Counted from the stretch's first letter, positions 5,216 to 12,504 are shown. The stretch is DNA of 17,938 nt from Planctomycetaceae bacterium (GCA_031287585.1 JAITST010000421.1:1-17938); one strand, 5' to 3'. Translations and numbers: made by a program. The notes: generated by a model not told the origin, from the sequence alone.

Positions 5216-8200
5216 ATGATAAACGCAATTATTCATTGGTCGCTTCACAACCGCTTTTTGGTCATCGCCGCGTTTGTCGGTATTTGTGCCTGGGGTGTTC
5301 ACGCTCTGCGCACAACACCTGTCGATGCGATTCCTGATTTGTCGGAGAACCAAGTAATCGTCTATGCCGATTGGGCGGGACGTTCGCCGCAGGAAGTTGA
5401 AGACCAAATTACTTATCCGCTTTCGGTTTCACTACAAGGACTTGCTGGTGTCAAGACTGTCCGTGCTGCGTCGATGTTCGGCTTCTCATTTTTAACCGTT
5501 ATCTTCAATGATAACGTTGAAACTTACTTTGCCCGTACCCGTGTTTTGGAGCGGCTCAATTCTCTCGGCGAACTCCTACCAAGCGACGTTACCGCCCGAC
5601 TTGGTCCCGACGCAACTGGTCTCGGCTGGATTTATCAGTATTACCTGAAAACCGACAGTACCGCTCAACAAGACTTGGGGTCGTTAAGAACGTTACAAGA
5701 TACTTATATTCGCTACCAACTCGCCGCTGTCCCCGGCGTGGCGGAGATTGGCAGTCTCGGCGGTTTTGTGCGGCAGTATCAGATTGAAGTTTCGTCGCTC
5801 AAATTGAAACAGTTCGACGTTACGCTCGGCGATGTGATGGATGCTGTTACCGCGAGTAATCTCAATGTCGGCGGAAAAACGCTCGAAGAAAACGGAACGG
5901 AATTTGTCGTTCGCGGTATCGGACTTATCAACGATGTTACAGATATTGAGTCGATTCCGCTTGCCCCGCGCGGCGGTATTCCGCTTTATCTAAAAGATAT
6001 TGCGCAGATTCAAATCGGCGGCGATTTTCGGCGCGGTACGTTGGACGTGAACGGACAGGAAGTTGTCGGCGGAATTGTTGTGATGCGGTATGGTGAAAAC
6101 GCTTACAAAGTTATTCAGGATGTTAAGAAACGTATCGCTGGTATTCAGAGCGGATTGCCGAAAGGTGTTACGATAGAACCGTTTTATGACCGTAGTGACC
6201 TCATCGGTCGGGCTATCGACACACTGAAACACGCTCTCATTGAAGAAATTCTTCTCGTTACGCTTGCTCATATTTTGTTCCTGTTCCATTTCCGTTCGAT
6301 ATTGATTGTTACGATACCGCTGCCAAGTGCGATTTTGATTTCGTTTATCTTAATGAACGTGTTCGGGGTTCCGTCGCACATTATGTCGCTGACTGGTATC
6401 GCAATTTCTATCGGTGTCCTCGTCGATGCGGGAATAGTGATGACAGAAAACGTGATTCGACATTGTGAAACCGCAATAGAAACAAAAAAAGATGTGAACG
6501 GTAATGGTACCGCCAATTCTATCGCTCACACTTCCCATTTAACCGCGGGTGATATTTTCGACTTAACGTTGCGTGCCAGCCAGCAAGTCGGTCGCCCGAT
6601 GTTCTTTTCGATGGCGATTATCATTCTCGCTTTCGTACCGGTGTTCCTGTTGTCGGGACAAGAAGGTAAATTGTTTCATCCGCTTGCTTATACGAAAACG
6701 TTTGCCCTGATAGGTGCGGTGCTGCTTGCAGTTACCATCGTACCGGTTTTCTGTACAATTCTCGTTCGCGGTCCCTTCCGCAGTGAGGAGAAAAACGTGT
6801 TGATGAATATCTTACTCAAAATTTACGACCCCGTCCTCGATTGGGCGATTCTGCATAGTAAAACGGTACTGACTGGGGCAGCGGCTTTATTAGTTATCTC
6901 TCTTGTTCTTGCGTTTGGCTTACCAAAGTTTGTTCGAGAGATGCCCGTGTCATACACACTTGGGTTAAGCGATGCGACAGGTTTCGGCTCGGAATTTATG
7001 CCGACACTCGAAGAAGGAAGTTTGCTCTTTATGCCGGTGATGTTACCGGCAACATCGCTGTCTGAAGTGAAACGCATTATGGCTTGGCAGGACAAGGTGA
7101 TGAGCGAATATCCCGAAGTCGAAATGTCCGCTGGTAAATTGGGGCGAGCCGACACCGCGACCGACCCGGCACCAGTCGAAATGATAGAAACGACCATCAC
7201 GTTAAAACCGCCGTCTCAATGGCGACCCGGTATGACGAAAGAGAAAATCGTCGCTGATTTGAGTAAACTCGTTACGCAGGTTCCGGGTTACGCACCCGGA
7301 TTTTTGCAACCGATAGAGAACCGCGTACTGATGACCAGTACCGGAATCCGCGCACAAGTCGGTATAAAAATTTTCGGTGACGACTTAAATTCGTTACATA
7401 AAAAGGCAATCGAAGTAGAAAAAATTGTTTCAAAAATTCCGGGTGCTGTTGGCATAGCACCGTCACGTGATCAAGGGAAGCCGTATCTCGAAATCCGTAT
7501 CAACCGAAACGAGATGGGACGTTATGGTTTGCGTGCCGAAGACGTTTTGCAGTACGTCGAAATGGGACTCGGCGGAATGAACGTTACAACAACTATCAAA
7601 GGTCGTGAACGCTGGACGTTGCAAGTACGGCTTGACCGTGATGACCGCGACGACATCGAAAAAATCGGTGAAATTCTTATTCCAACGCCGAGTGAGGTGC
7701 GGATTCCGTTAGGACAAGTTACGGAAATTAAGCGGGTAATTGGTCCGAACGAAATTTCGTCCGAGAACGGACGATTGCGGACTTACGTTCAGGCAAACGT
7801 AGTTGACCGCGACTTGGGCGGGTTTGTCGAAGAAATCAAACAACACATCAAAGACCGTGTTACACTCGAATCCGGACAAACGATAGAATATAGCGGACAG
7901 TACGAAAATCAGATACACGCGAGGCGGACGCTAATGGTCGTGTTCCCAACGGTGATTCTGATTATCTTCATATTCCTTGTGATAACGTTTCACTCGATTG
8001 GTGAAGCGGCTCACGTTTTGTTGGCGGTTCCGTTTGCGTTGACGGGCGGCGTGATTTTGCAGGCGATGCTGGGCTTCAATTTCAGCGTTGCGGTTTGGGT
8101 CGGTTACATCGCTCTTTTCGGTACGGCGATTCAAACGGGAATAATTATGGTAATCTATCTCGAAGAAGCCGTACAAACAGCCCGCGAAACAAAGGGAGCG

Positions 8201-8452
8201 GAATTAACGCACAGTGAGTTCATCAATGCGGTGAAAGCCGGAGCCAGATTGCGGCTGCGTCCCAAATTTATGACAGTAACAACAACGGTAGCATCGTTAC
8301 TGCCAATCTTTTGGAGTACGCAAACGGGCGTAGAAATTATGCAACCACTAGCCGCGCCGGTAGTTGGCGGAATGATTTCAAGTCTGTTACACATCCTAAT
8401 AGTAACGCCAGTAATTTTCGCGATACTACACGGACGGAAATTAAAGAAGTGA
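5216..8452 (+). CDS. cusA: CusA-type Cu(I)/Ag(I) RND efflux pump
   Basis: This 1078-residue inner-membrane proton-driven pump is of the heavy-metal efflux RND family. 'TTPVDAIPDLSENQVIV' near the N-terminus is a family hallmark. The three methionines that carry Cu(I)/Ag(I) in E. coli CusA (M573, M623, M672) appear here as M606 ('LLFMP'), M656 ('VEMIETT') and M706 ('VLMTSTG') with nearly the same spacing. This points to monovalent metal rather than Zn/Co/Ni. For proton relay, D404 ('GVLVDAG') and K1017 ('LRPKFMT') are present, but the position of E939 in E. coli CusA is Q973 ('AIQTGI'). Transmembrane helices cluster at about 13-31, 340-515 and 905-1070. The ATG at 5216 lacks a Shine-Dalgarno site, and CTCCTT lies just upstream. 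No terminator is evident before the convergent ankyrin gene 46 bases on. Confidence 0.92.
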   Translation: MINAIIHWSLHNRFLVIAAFVGICAWGVHALRTTPVDAIPDLSENQVIVYADWAGRSPQEVEDQITYPLSVSLQGLAGVKTVRAASMFGFSFLTVIFNDNVETYFARTRVLERLNSLGELLPSDVTARLGPDATGLGWIYQYYLKTDSTAQQDLGSLRTLQDTYIRYQLAAVPGVAEIGSLGGFVRQYQIEVSSLKLKQFDVTLGDVMDAVTASNLNVGGKTLEENGTEFVVRGIGLINDVTDIESIPLAPRGGIPLYLKDIAQIQIGGDFRRGTLDVNGQEVVGGIVVMRYGENAYKVIQDVKKRIAGIQSGLPKGVTIEPFYDRSDLIGRAIDTLKHALIEEILLVTLAHILFLFHFRSILIVTIPLPSAILISFILMNVFGVPSHIMSLTGIAISIGVLVDAGIVMTENVIRHCETAIETKKDVNGNGTANSIAHTSHLTAGDIFDLTLRASQQVGRPMFFSMAIIILAFVPVFLLSGQEGKLFHPLAYTKTFALIGAVLLAVTIVPVFCTILVRGPFRSEEKNVLMNILLKIYDPVLDWAILHSKTVLTGAAALLVISLVLAFGLPKFVREMPVSYTLGLSDATGFGSEFMPTLEEGSLLFMPVMLPATSLSEVKRIMAWQDKVMSEYPEVEMSAGKLGRADTATDPAPVEMIETTITLKPPSQWRPGMTKEKIVADLSKLVTQVPGYAPGFLQPIENRVLMTSTGIRAQVGIKIFGDDLNSLHKKAIEVEKIVSKIPGAVGIAPSRDQGKPYLEIRINRNEMGRYGLRAEDVLQYVEMGLGGMNVTTTIKGRERWTLQVRLDRDDRDDIEKIGEILIPTPSEVRIPLGQVTEIKRVIGPNEISSENGRLRTYVQANVVDRDLGGFVEEIKQHIKDRVTLESGQTIEYSGQYENQIHARRTLMVVFPTVILIIFIFLVITFHSIGEAAHVLLAVPFALTGGVILQAMLGFNFSVAVWVGYIALFGTAIQTGIIMVIYLEEAVQTARETKGAELTHSEFINAVKAGARLRLRPKFMTVTTTVASLLPIFWSTQTGVEIMQPLAAPVVGGMISSLLHILIVTPVIFAILHGRKLKK

Positions 8453-8498
8453 CCCACCGTAAAAAAGTAAGGACACTTAGTCACGGTAAAGATATCTT

Positions 8499-8909
8499 CT
8501 AAAACCCCCACTCGTCCGTTTTTCTAGTCCCCTGATTTTGCGGAGGGGCGTTTTTTGCGGGGGATTTTTTTTGAAGTTCCATTTGTTCGCGTAGGTAATC
8601 TTCTATATCCTTATTTCTATTTGATATTTTCTTCGCCTTGTCGAGCGGAGTATCACCAGTTCTATCTTTTGCGTTCACGTCCGCACCGCTATCAACGAGA
8701 AACCGGGCAAATTTAATATCACGACCGTTATCCAACACTAACCGATGGAGCGGAGTTCTGCCAGTATTGTCTGTTGCATCCACTTTTGCCCCGTTAGCAA
8801 TGAGAAATCTGGCAACAGCGATATCACCATCTCTTGCCGCTCGGTGAAGTAACGTCTCGCCATTTTGTTTATGCTTATCGACTACGGCACGTTTTACATC
8901 TGTCAACAT
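8499..8909 (-). CDS. Ankyrin-repeat protein, possibly 5'-truncated
   Basis: The ORF is 136 residues long. Three ankyrin units are visible: about 16-47 ('GETLLHRAARDGDIAVARFL'), 49-82 ('GRTPLHRLVLDNG', then 'FARFLVDSGADVNA') and a partial third from 84 ('GDTPLDKAKK'). A charged, Pro/Gln-rich tail ends 'TDEWGF'. Ankyrin repeats bind other proteins, and no catalytic domain is present. The ATG at 8909 has no ribosome site. The same frame stays open for about 40 codons further upstream into the broken hflX (reading '...RRDALQGFNTQESQ...') without an ATG. This suggests the original N-terminus was lost when the two genes were joined. No signal peptide is seen. It converges with cusA. Confidence 0.65.
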   Translation of the reverse strand: MLTDVKRAVVDKHKQNGETLLHRAARDGDIAVARFLIANGAKVDATDNTGRTPLHRLVLDNGRDIKFARFLVDSGADVNAKDRTGDTPLDKAKKISNRNKDIEDYLREQMELQKKSPAKNAPPQNQGTRKTDEWGF

Positions 8910-8947
8910 TGTAAAGTCATAATCACCAAATTTCTTACCAAAAGCGA

Positions 8948-9532
8948 TTATCGCTTGACTCTCTTGGGTGTTAAAACCTTGTAATGCGTCGCGTCTGGTA
9001 TCGGCTTTTGGGCGAGCCGCCGATCAACCTCCAACTGCTTTTCACCGGGACCGCGAAGACCAACGCCGCCGACACCTTGCCGTTCGAGGTGCGTCCACAT
9101 TCGCTTCAATCGCGGCAGCGAGTATTCGAGTTGAGCGAGTTCGACGGCTAATCGGGCTTCGTTTGTTTTTGCTCGCGACGCAAAAATATCGAGAATCAAT
9201 TCGGTGCGGTCAATCACTTTCACATTCAGCGTTTCTTCGAGATGCTTTGTTTGACTCGGAGCAAGATCGTTGTCAAAAATAACGAGATCGGCATCGTTTG
9301 CTTCGGCGAGCATTTTGAGTTCTTCGAGTTTTCCGCTGCCGATATACGTTGCTCCTCCCGGTTTGTTGCGGCGTTGCGTAATCTGTCCGAGAACATTGAC
9401 TCCGGCGGCTTCGGCGAGACCGGCAAGTTCGTCGAGCGGCGCGACACCTGTTCCCTGACCGGCAAGATAGACCCCCACCAAAACCGCAGATTCCTGTGCA
9501 ACACTATCCGTTCGTGCAAGCGTTTGTTTCAT
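8948..9532 (-). pseudogene. hflX: HflX GTPase, N-terminal fragment lacking the G domain
   Basis: HflX is a ribosome-associated GTPase that splits stalled or hibernating ribosomes, usually about 400 residues or more. This frame has 194. Residues 1-173 match the N-terminal HflX domain, with 'RRNKPGGATYIGSGKLEEL' near 54-72, 'DNDLAPSQ' near 87-94 and the hallmark 'GLRGPGEKQLEVDRR' at 158-172. After L173 (about 9014) the similarity stops abruptly and 21 unrelated residues lead to a TAA. All GTP-binding motifs (G1-G5) are missing, so it cannot be a working GTPase. The break is a rearrangement joint with the ankyrin-gene side. A perfect 7-bp-arm palindrome (AAGCGAT-T-ATCGCTT, 8942-8956) covers the stop. 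Confidence 0.85.
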
Positions 9533-9831
9533 ATTTTGAAGTTTGCCTTTTTGGGTTGCGTAAATGGCGTGTTACGAGTATTGCTAGCAAGGATACTTGA
9601 CCTGCTAACAAGAAATAGGACGGTTAATGCCTGCGGCGTATTGCATCGTTCGCAGGACAACGTGAGTTTTTTAGGCATTGCACAAAAGCAAATGATCTTT
9701 ATCGTAATAACTCGACAAAACACCGTAGCCTCAATCGCGATGATACGTTTTTTATTTGTTTGCTTTCGTACTTGACTATTCCTCAATGAGTTGCTCTCCA
9801 GCATTGCTCATCTCCGCTTCATCAAGTTGGA
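9533..9831. other. Intergenic stretch, no gene found
   Basis: No convincing gene, RNA or promoter was found between the hflX fragment and the IS3-type scrap. The open frames here (minus 9529-9804 and plus 9242-9775) have no family resemblance or start signals. The plus one is mostly antisense to hflX. Confidence 0.4.
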
Positions 9832-9954
9832 CTATTGTACACAGCATTTCTTATCAGTCAATCCTTTTGCAAAGTATTCGTTCCAAACTTCATTCGGTCT
9901 TCGATAATTCAACGTTTGATGACAGCGTTTGCAGTTATGATATCCCGTAGCCAC
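9832..9954 (-). pseudogene. C-terminal scrap of an IS3-type (rve/DDE) transposase
   Basis: On the minus strand a frame reads 'YHNCKRCHQTLNYRRPNEVW' (9942 down to 9883) and then 'NEYFAKGLTDKK' before a TAG at 9832-9834. This is the usual end of IS3-family and related integrase-core transposases, where 'Y-N--RPHQ-L-Y-TP-EVW' follows the catalytic Glu. Only about 40 codons remain. A stop (TAA) lies just upstream at 9955-9957, at the edge of the IS630 element. No other part of the transposase was found on the far side of the IS630 element. Confidence 0.7.
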
Positions 9955-10015
9955 TTAAAAAACTGGTATTTTCTAATTTTATTGGAAGTGTTATACTACT
10001 TCAATGGAGGCCGTG

Positions 10016-10672
10016 ATGGACGACTACCGATTACCAGACAACGAGATTTTTGCACTGAAACGGCTTCACAAGACGCTGAAAGTCAAACGTGAAGCCGATA
10101 AGGTGAAAGCAGTTTATCTTCTCGGCTCCGGCTGGGCAGTGAAGTTGACAGCCGAAGTCCTCGACCTCGATGAACAAACTGTCCGCCAGTACTTTCTCGA
10201 CTATAAAAGTCAAGACAGAAAAAATCGGCGACAGAACCAGCGGGTTACACTTCAGTACACCGGCAAAGAATCGTCCCTGACCAACGAGCAAGAACAAGAA
10301 TTGATTCAGCATCTTGACGAAAATCTTTATCAGCGCAGTCAAGACGTTATTTTGTACATTAAGAAAAAATACAAAGTCCACTACTCGCCGAGCGGCGTGA
10401 AAAAACTGCTTCATCGTCTTGGTTTTTCGTACAAGAAGCCGAAAGTTGTTCCCGGCAAACTCGATCCTCATTTGCAGGATTTGTTTTTGCGTAAGTACCG
10501 CAGAATACTGAAAACCAAGGGTGAAAATGATGTCGTCTTGTTTGCTGATGCAGTTCATCCGACGTATCAGATGGCGGCATCTTATGGTTGGATTCGAAAA
10601 GGAACCGAGAAAGAGTTCAAGGCGAACAGCGGTCGTGAACGAATCAATATCAACGGAGCGATTAACATTTGA
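10016..10672 (+). CDS. IS630-family transposase, N-terminal part (first frame)
   Basis: This frame encodes the DNA-binding and first catalytic part of a DDE transposase. A helix-turn-helix occupies about 30-65 ('AVKLTAEVLDLDEQTVRQYF'), followed by a winged-helix region ('YSPSGVKKLLHRLGFSYKKP'). The first catalytic Asp lies in 'VVLFADAVHPTYQ'. The ATG at 10016 is preferred over 10004 because GGAGG (10006-10010) lies five bases before it. The frame ends at TGA (10670-10672) right after 'NGAINI'. The protein clearly continues in the +1 frame with 'DSLQMTVDFSESIN', so this is not a natural end. Either a single extra T in the TTT run at 10668-10670 broke the gene, or the site is read by +1 frameshifting. 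Confidence 0.85.
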   Translation: MDDYRLPDNEIFALKRLHKTLKVKREADKVKAVYLLGSGWAVKLTAEVLDLDEQTVRQYFLDYKSQDRKNRRQNQRVTLQYTGKESSLTNEQEQELIQHLDENLYQRSQDVILYIKKKYKVHYSPSGVKKLLHRLGFSYKKPKVVPGKLDPHLQDLFLRKYRRILKTKGENDVVLFADAVHPTYQMAASYGWIRKGTEKEFKANSGRERININGAINI

Positions 10673-11075
10673 TTCGTTGCAGATGACGGTTGATTTTTCA
10701 GAGAGTATCAATAGTGCCTCGACGATTCGGTTATTGGAGAAGTTGGAGCGATTGTATCCTTTGGCGGAGAAGATACACGTCATTTTGGACAATGCGAAGT
10801 ATTACCATAGTCATGAAGTTCGGGATTGGTTGGCGCGACATAAGAAGATCAAATTACACTTTTTACCGGGTTATAGTCCAAATCTCAACTTGATCGAGCG
10901 GCTTTGGAAGTTTTTCAACGAGAAGGTTCGGAACAATCGGTATTACGCTTCTTTTAAGGAATTTACGGAAGCGTGTCAGAGTTTCTTTCGTTGCCGAAAG
11001 AAATGGACGGAAGAACTACGCTCCCGAATCACACAAAACTTTCACCAATTCAATGCCAATGTTTCAAGGAATTAG
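10670..11075 (+). CDS. IS630-family transposase, C-terminal part (+1 frame)
   Basis: This part carries the other two catalytic residues, Asp in 'HVILDNAKYYHS' and Glu in 'LNLIERLWKFFNEKV', plus the conserved 'LPGYSPNLN' motif. The frame is open from 10521, but its first 50 codons are shadow sequence. True homology starts at the GAT at 10671, directly after the ATT codon of the first frame. No start codon with a ribosome site serves it, so it depends on frameshifting or is dead. The combined product would be about 352 residues, the normal size for IS630 transposases. It ends at the TAG at 11073-11075. Confidence 0.85.
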
Positions 11076-11134
11076 GGTATAAAGTTATTGTAAAAAACTG
11101 GTTTTGACTTAAAAAGCGTCCGATACTATGATAC

Positions 11135-11156
11135 GCGGCGGTATTCGCCGCTGTTT
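11135..11156 (+). terminator. Intrinsic-terminator-like hairpin after the IS630 transposase
   Basis: GCGGCG (11135-11140), a 5-base loop and CGCCGC (11146-11151) are followed by TGTTTT. It lies 60 bases after the transposase stop. Confidence 0.5.
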
Positions 11157-11181
11157 TCATTTCAGGTACGCAACAACGAGC

Positions 11182-11201
11182 TTCCTTCATTTCTGAAGGA
11201 A
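11182..11201. repeat. Short perfect hairpin
   Basis: TTCCTTCA (11182-11189) and TGAAGGAA (11194-11201) enclose the loop TTTC. It is not followed by a T-run. Its role is unknown. Confidence 0.45.
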
Positions 11202-11230
11202 ATCCGTTTGTAAAAACGATACCTATCTCA

Positions 11231-11257
11231 CGGGGACTTTCGTCCCTGTTTCTTTTT
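11231..11257 (+). terminator. Intrinsic-terminator-like hairpin
   Basis: CGGGGAC (11231-11237), loop TTTC, and GTCCCTG (11242-11248, one G-T pair) are followed by TTTCTTTTT. This has the form of a rho-independent terminator read to the right. No gene directly upstream explains it except the IS630 transposase. Confidence 0.5.
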
Positions 11258-11299
11258 CAATGCTGCCGTTTCAACGTGTTACCGTTGCGGCTTCACTTT

Positions 11300-11492
11300 C
11301 TAAAACTTCCACACACCCGTTGCGGAAACCGACAGGTCGCCGTAATGTTCGGAGAACAAGTAGCCGACATCGCCCCGCAAGGATACCGCTCACCGCGTCC
11401 AACTATAGCCGAGACCAATGTCTCCCGCGTTATGGTCGGTCATCTTCGTTGCCATCAACGCCGAAGCCGGTGAACCCGTCATCTACGTAAGC
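11300..11492 (-). pseudogene. Decayed C-terminus of an outer-membrane beta-barrel (autotransporter-like) protein
   Basis: On the minus strand one frame reads 'HNAGDIGLGYSWTR', a TGA stop, 'AVSLRGDVGYLFSEHYGDLS', then 'VSATGVWKF' and a TAG (11300-11302). Just upstream another frame reads 'AYVDDGFTGFGVDGNEDDR'. The alternating polar/aromatic strands and the terminal Phe are typical of the last strands of a barrel such as an autotransporter translocator. At least one frameshift and one internal stop are needed to join the parts, so it cannot be functional. No passenger domain was found. The assignment rests on pattern only. Confidence 0.45.
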
Positions 11493-11497
11493 TCGCA

Positions 11498-11629
11498 CTA
11501 ATCTCGTTGGATTTCATCAAGCAAAGAGGACTCGCCAAATTCGTCTTTGTATGTGTCTTCGCACTTTTCAACCCAATTACTATGAGTTACCTCAACATCT
11601 TTATCACTAGGTGGCTTAACTCCGTCCAT
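11498..11629 (-). CDS. Small acidic hypothetical ORF
   Basis: This is a 43-residue frame from the ATG at 11629 to a TAG at 11498-11500. It includes 'KPPSDKDVEVTHSNW' and 'EDTYKDEFGESSLLDEIQ'. The frame is open further upstream to about 11677 without an ATG. It is acidic, with no signal peptide, no membrane segment and no ribosome site. It may be the remnant of a longer gene, since it lies directly upstream of, and in the same frame as, the decayed barrel. I do not recognise it. Confidence 0.22.
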   Translation of the reverse strand: MDGVKPPSDKDVEVTHSNWVEKCEDTYKDEFGESSLLDEIQRD

Positions 11630-11718
11630 ACTTACGGAGGCGGAGGATGCCCAATGCTGCAAAACATTTTTTTATTATAGTCGGCTGCGAATCATCTTGC
11701 TGTAATTTGGAAAGCAAA

Positions 11719-11952
11719 ATGGAATTATTCGGATTTGACATTGACTTTTGTGAAAAATAAATTGTTGGAAAATTGAACGGAAATAAACAATTCTCCCTCT
11801 ACTTAACACAAGAAACGCAATCTATTTTGACGGAAATTGACCATTTCGCCTTAAAAACGGCAGGTAAAAAAATTGGCAACTGTAAAAACTTCGTAATCTA
11901 TTTTTGCGATTCTCTATCTATTCGTTTGTCGATTTCGTCAAAATTGTCATAA
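11719..11952 (+). other. Possible decayed ORF with one in-frame stop
   Basis: From the ATG at 11719 (GGAAAG just upstream) the frame reads 'MELFGFDIDFCEK' and meets a TAA at 11758-11760. It then stays open for about 63 codons to a TAA at 11950-11952, with a plausible composition ('NGNKQFSLYLTQETQ', 'TEIDHFALKTAGKKIGNC'). It may be a gene broken by one nonsense change, a 13-residue peptide followed by nothing, or chance. It overlaps the small minus-strand ORF at 11898-12029. Confidence 0.2.
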
Positions 11953-12029
11953 ACGATGTTTGACCGGCTGCGGTGCCGTTCCCTGCCGGATTGACGGTGA
12001 TTTTGATACTCTTTCCATTGTTTCGTCAT
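11898..12029 (-). CDS. Small basic hypothetical ORF, second of an overlapping pair
   Basis: This is a 43-residue frame that begins 'MTKQWKEYQNHRQSGRERHR' and ends 'YDNFDEIDKRIDRESQK'. It is strongly charged, with a basic first half and a mixed helical end. Its ATG overlaps the stop of the preceding small ORF by four bases (ATGA), which would allow coupled translation. No family is recognised and there is no clear ribosome site. The frame is open upstream for a further 99 codons, but that part has no protein-like character. Confidence 0.28.
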   Translation of the reverse strand: MTKQWKEYQNHRQSGRERHRSRSNIVYDNFDEIDKRIDRESQK

Positions 12030-12172
12030 TCTGACTGCCGCTGATGTACAACCATTGCCGATTGTCTTTTCAATGTTTGATGAATTGACTGCAATTCTTT
12101 CAAGACCTCGTCGTTTGTTTTGGCGAGTTGAAGAAGGATTTCCTCTGAAATTGGCGAAGGTTGATGCTGCAT
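12026..12172 (-). CDS. Small helical hypothetical ORF, first of an overlapping pair
   Basis: This is a 48-residue frame from the ATG at 12172 to the TGA at 12026-12028. Residues 8-37 ('ISEEILLQLAKTNDEVLKEL', then 'QSIHQTLKR') form a regular amphipathic helix with a heptad-like spacing of Ile/Leu/Val, suggesting a short coiled coil. A weak GGA lies six bases before the ATG. The ATGA junction with the next ORF suggests a two-gene unit. There is no signal peptide, membrane segment or known family. It could also be a leftover of a longer gene in this damaged region. Confidence 0.35.
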   Translation of the reverse strand: MQHQPSPISEEILLQLAKTNDEVLKELQSIHQTLKRQSAMVVHQRQSE

Positions 12173-12504
12173 TGTTGTCCAAGTCGTACCGATTTATGCT
12201 AAAATAGCTGATACAGTAAAAAGGGCGTTGATCTTTACCGCCACCTTCGCTTCGCCAAAAGCACACAAGACGGACAGACCACGCCCGATTTCTCGGACGG
12301 TGATGACTGTCGCTCTTGTGATTCAAGTTTGGCGAAATGAAGGCGAGCGATTATTACTTAACCGATTGTTTTATTGTGTACTACGTTTGTTTGATAAAAT
12401 GTTGATTTGTGATTACTATTTTGCCGCACCATCGGCGACATAATTTTCCATAATGTTATCATTTTCACGGTCAAGTGTAAAGTAGTAAAAAGTGCAACAC
12501 AAAA
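12173..12504. other. Intergenic stretch, no gene found
   Basis: No supported gene or RNA was found. A plus-strand frame at about 12303-12443 has a hydrophobic stretch but no start signal and an odd composition. TTGTGTGC/GCACACAA words near 12260 do not build a clear structure. Confidence 0.35.

Larger units (their letters stand above)
9956..11102 (+). mobile_element. IS630-family insertion sequence (ends approximate)
   Basis: The element is defined by its transposase. The two ends share the 12-mer TAAAAAACTGGT in direct orientation (9956-9967 and 11091-11102). AAAACTGGTTTT is itself nearly palindromic, so the same sites also align as an imperfect inverted repeat of about 20-25 bases. I could not fix the exact TIRs or a TA target duplication. 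It abuts the IS3-type scrap on the left and a hairpin at 11135 on the right. Confidence 0.6.

Noticed and set aside
9242..9775. 177-codon plus-strand frame
   Set aside because: About half is antisense to the clear HflX fragment and the rest has no protein-like features or start signal.
10031..10792. 253-codon minus-strand frame
   Set aside because: Antisense shadow of the IS630 transposase, whose motifs are clear on the plus strand.
12030..12326. Upstream part of the 142-codon minus-strand frame
   Set aside because: Only the last 43 codons look protein-like. The upstream part is low-quality and overlaps the better 48-residue ORF.
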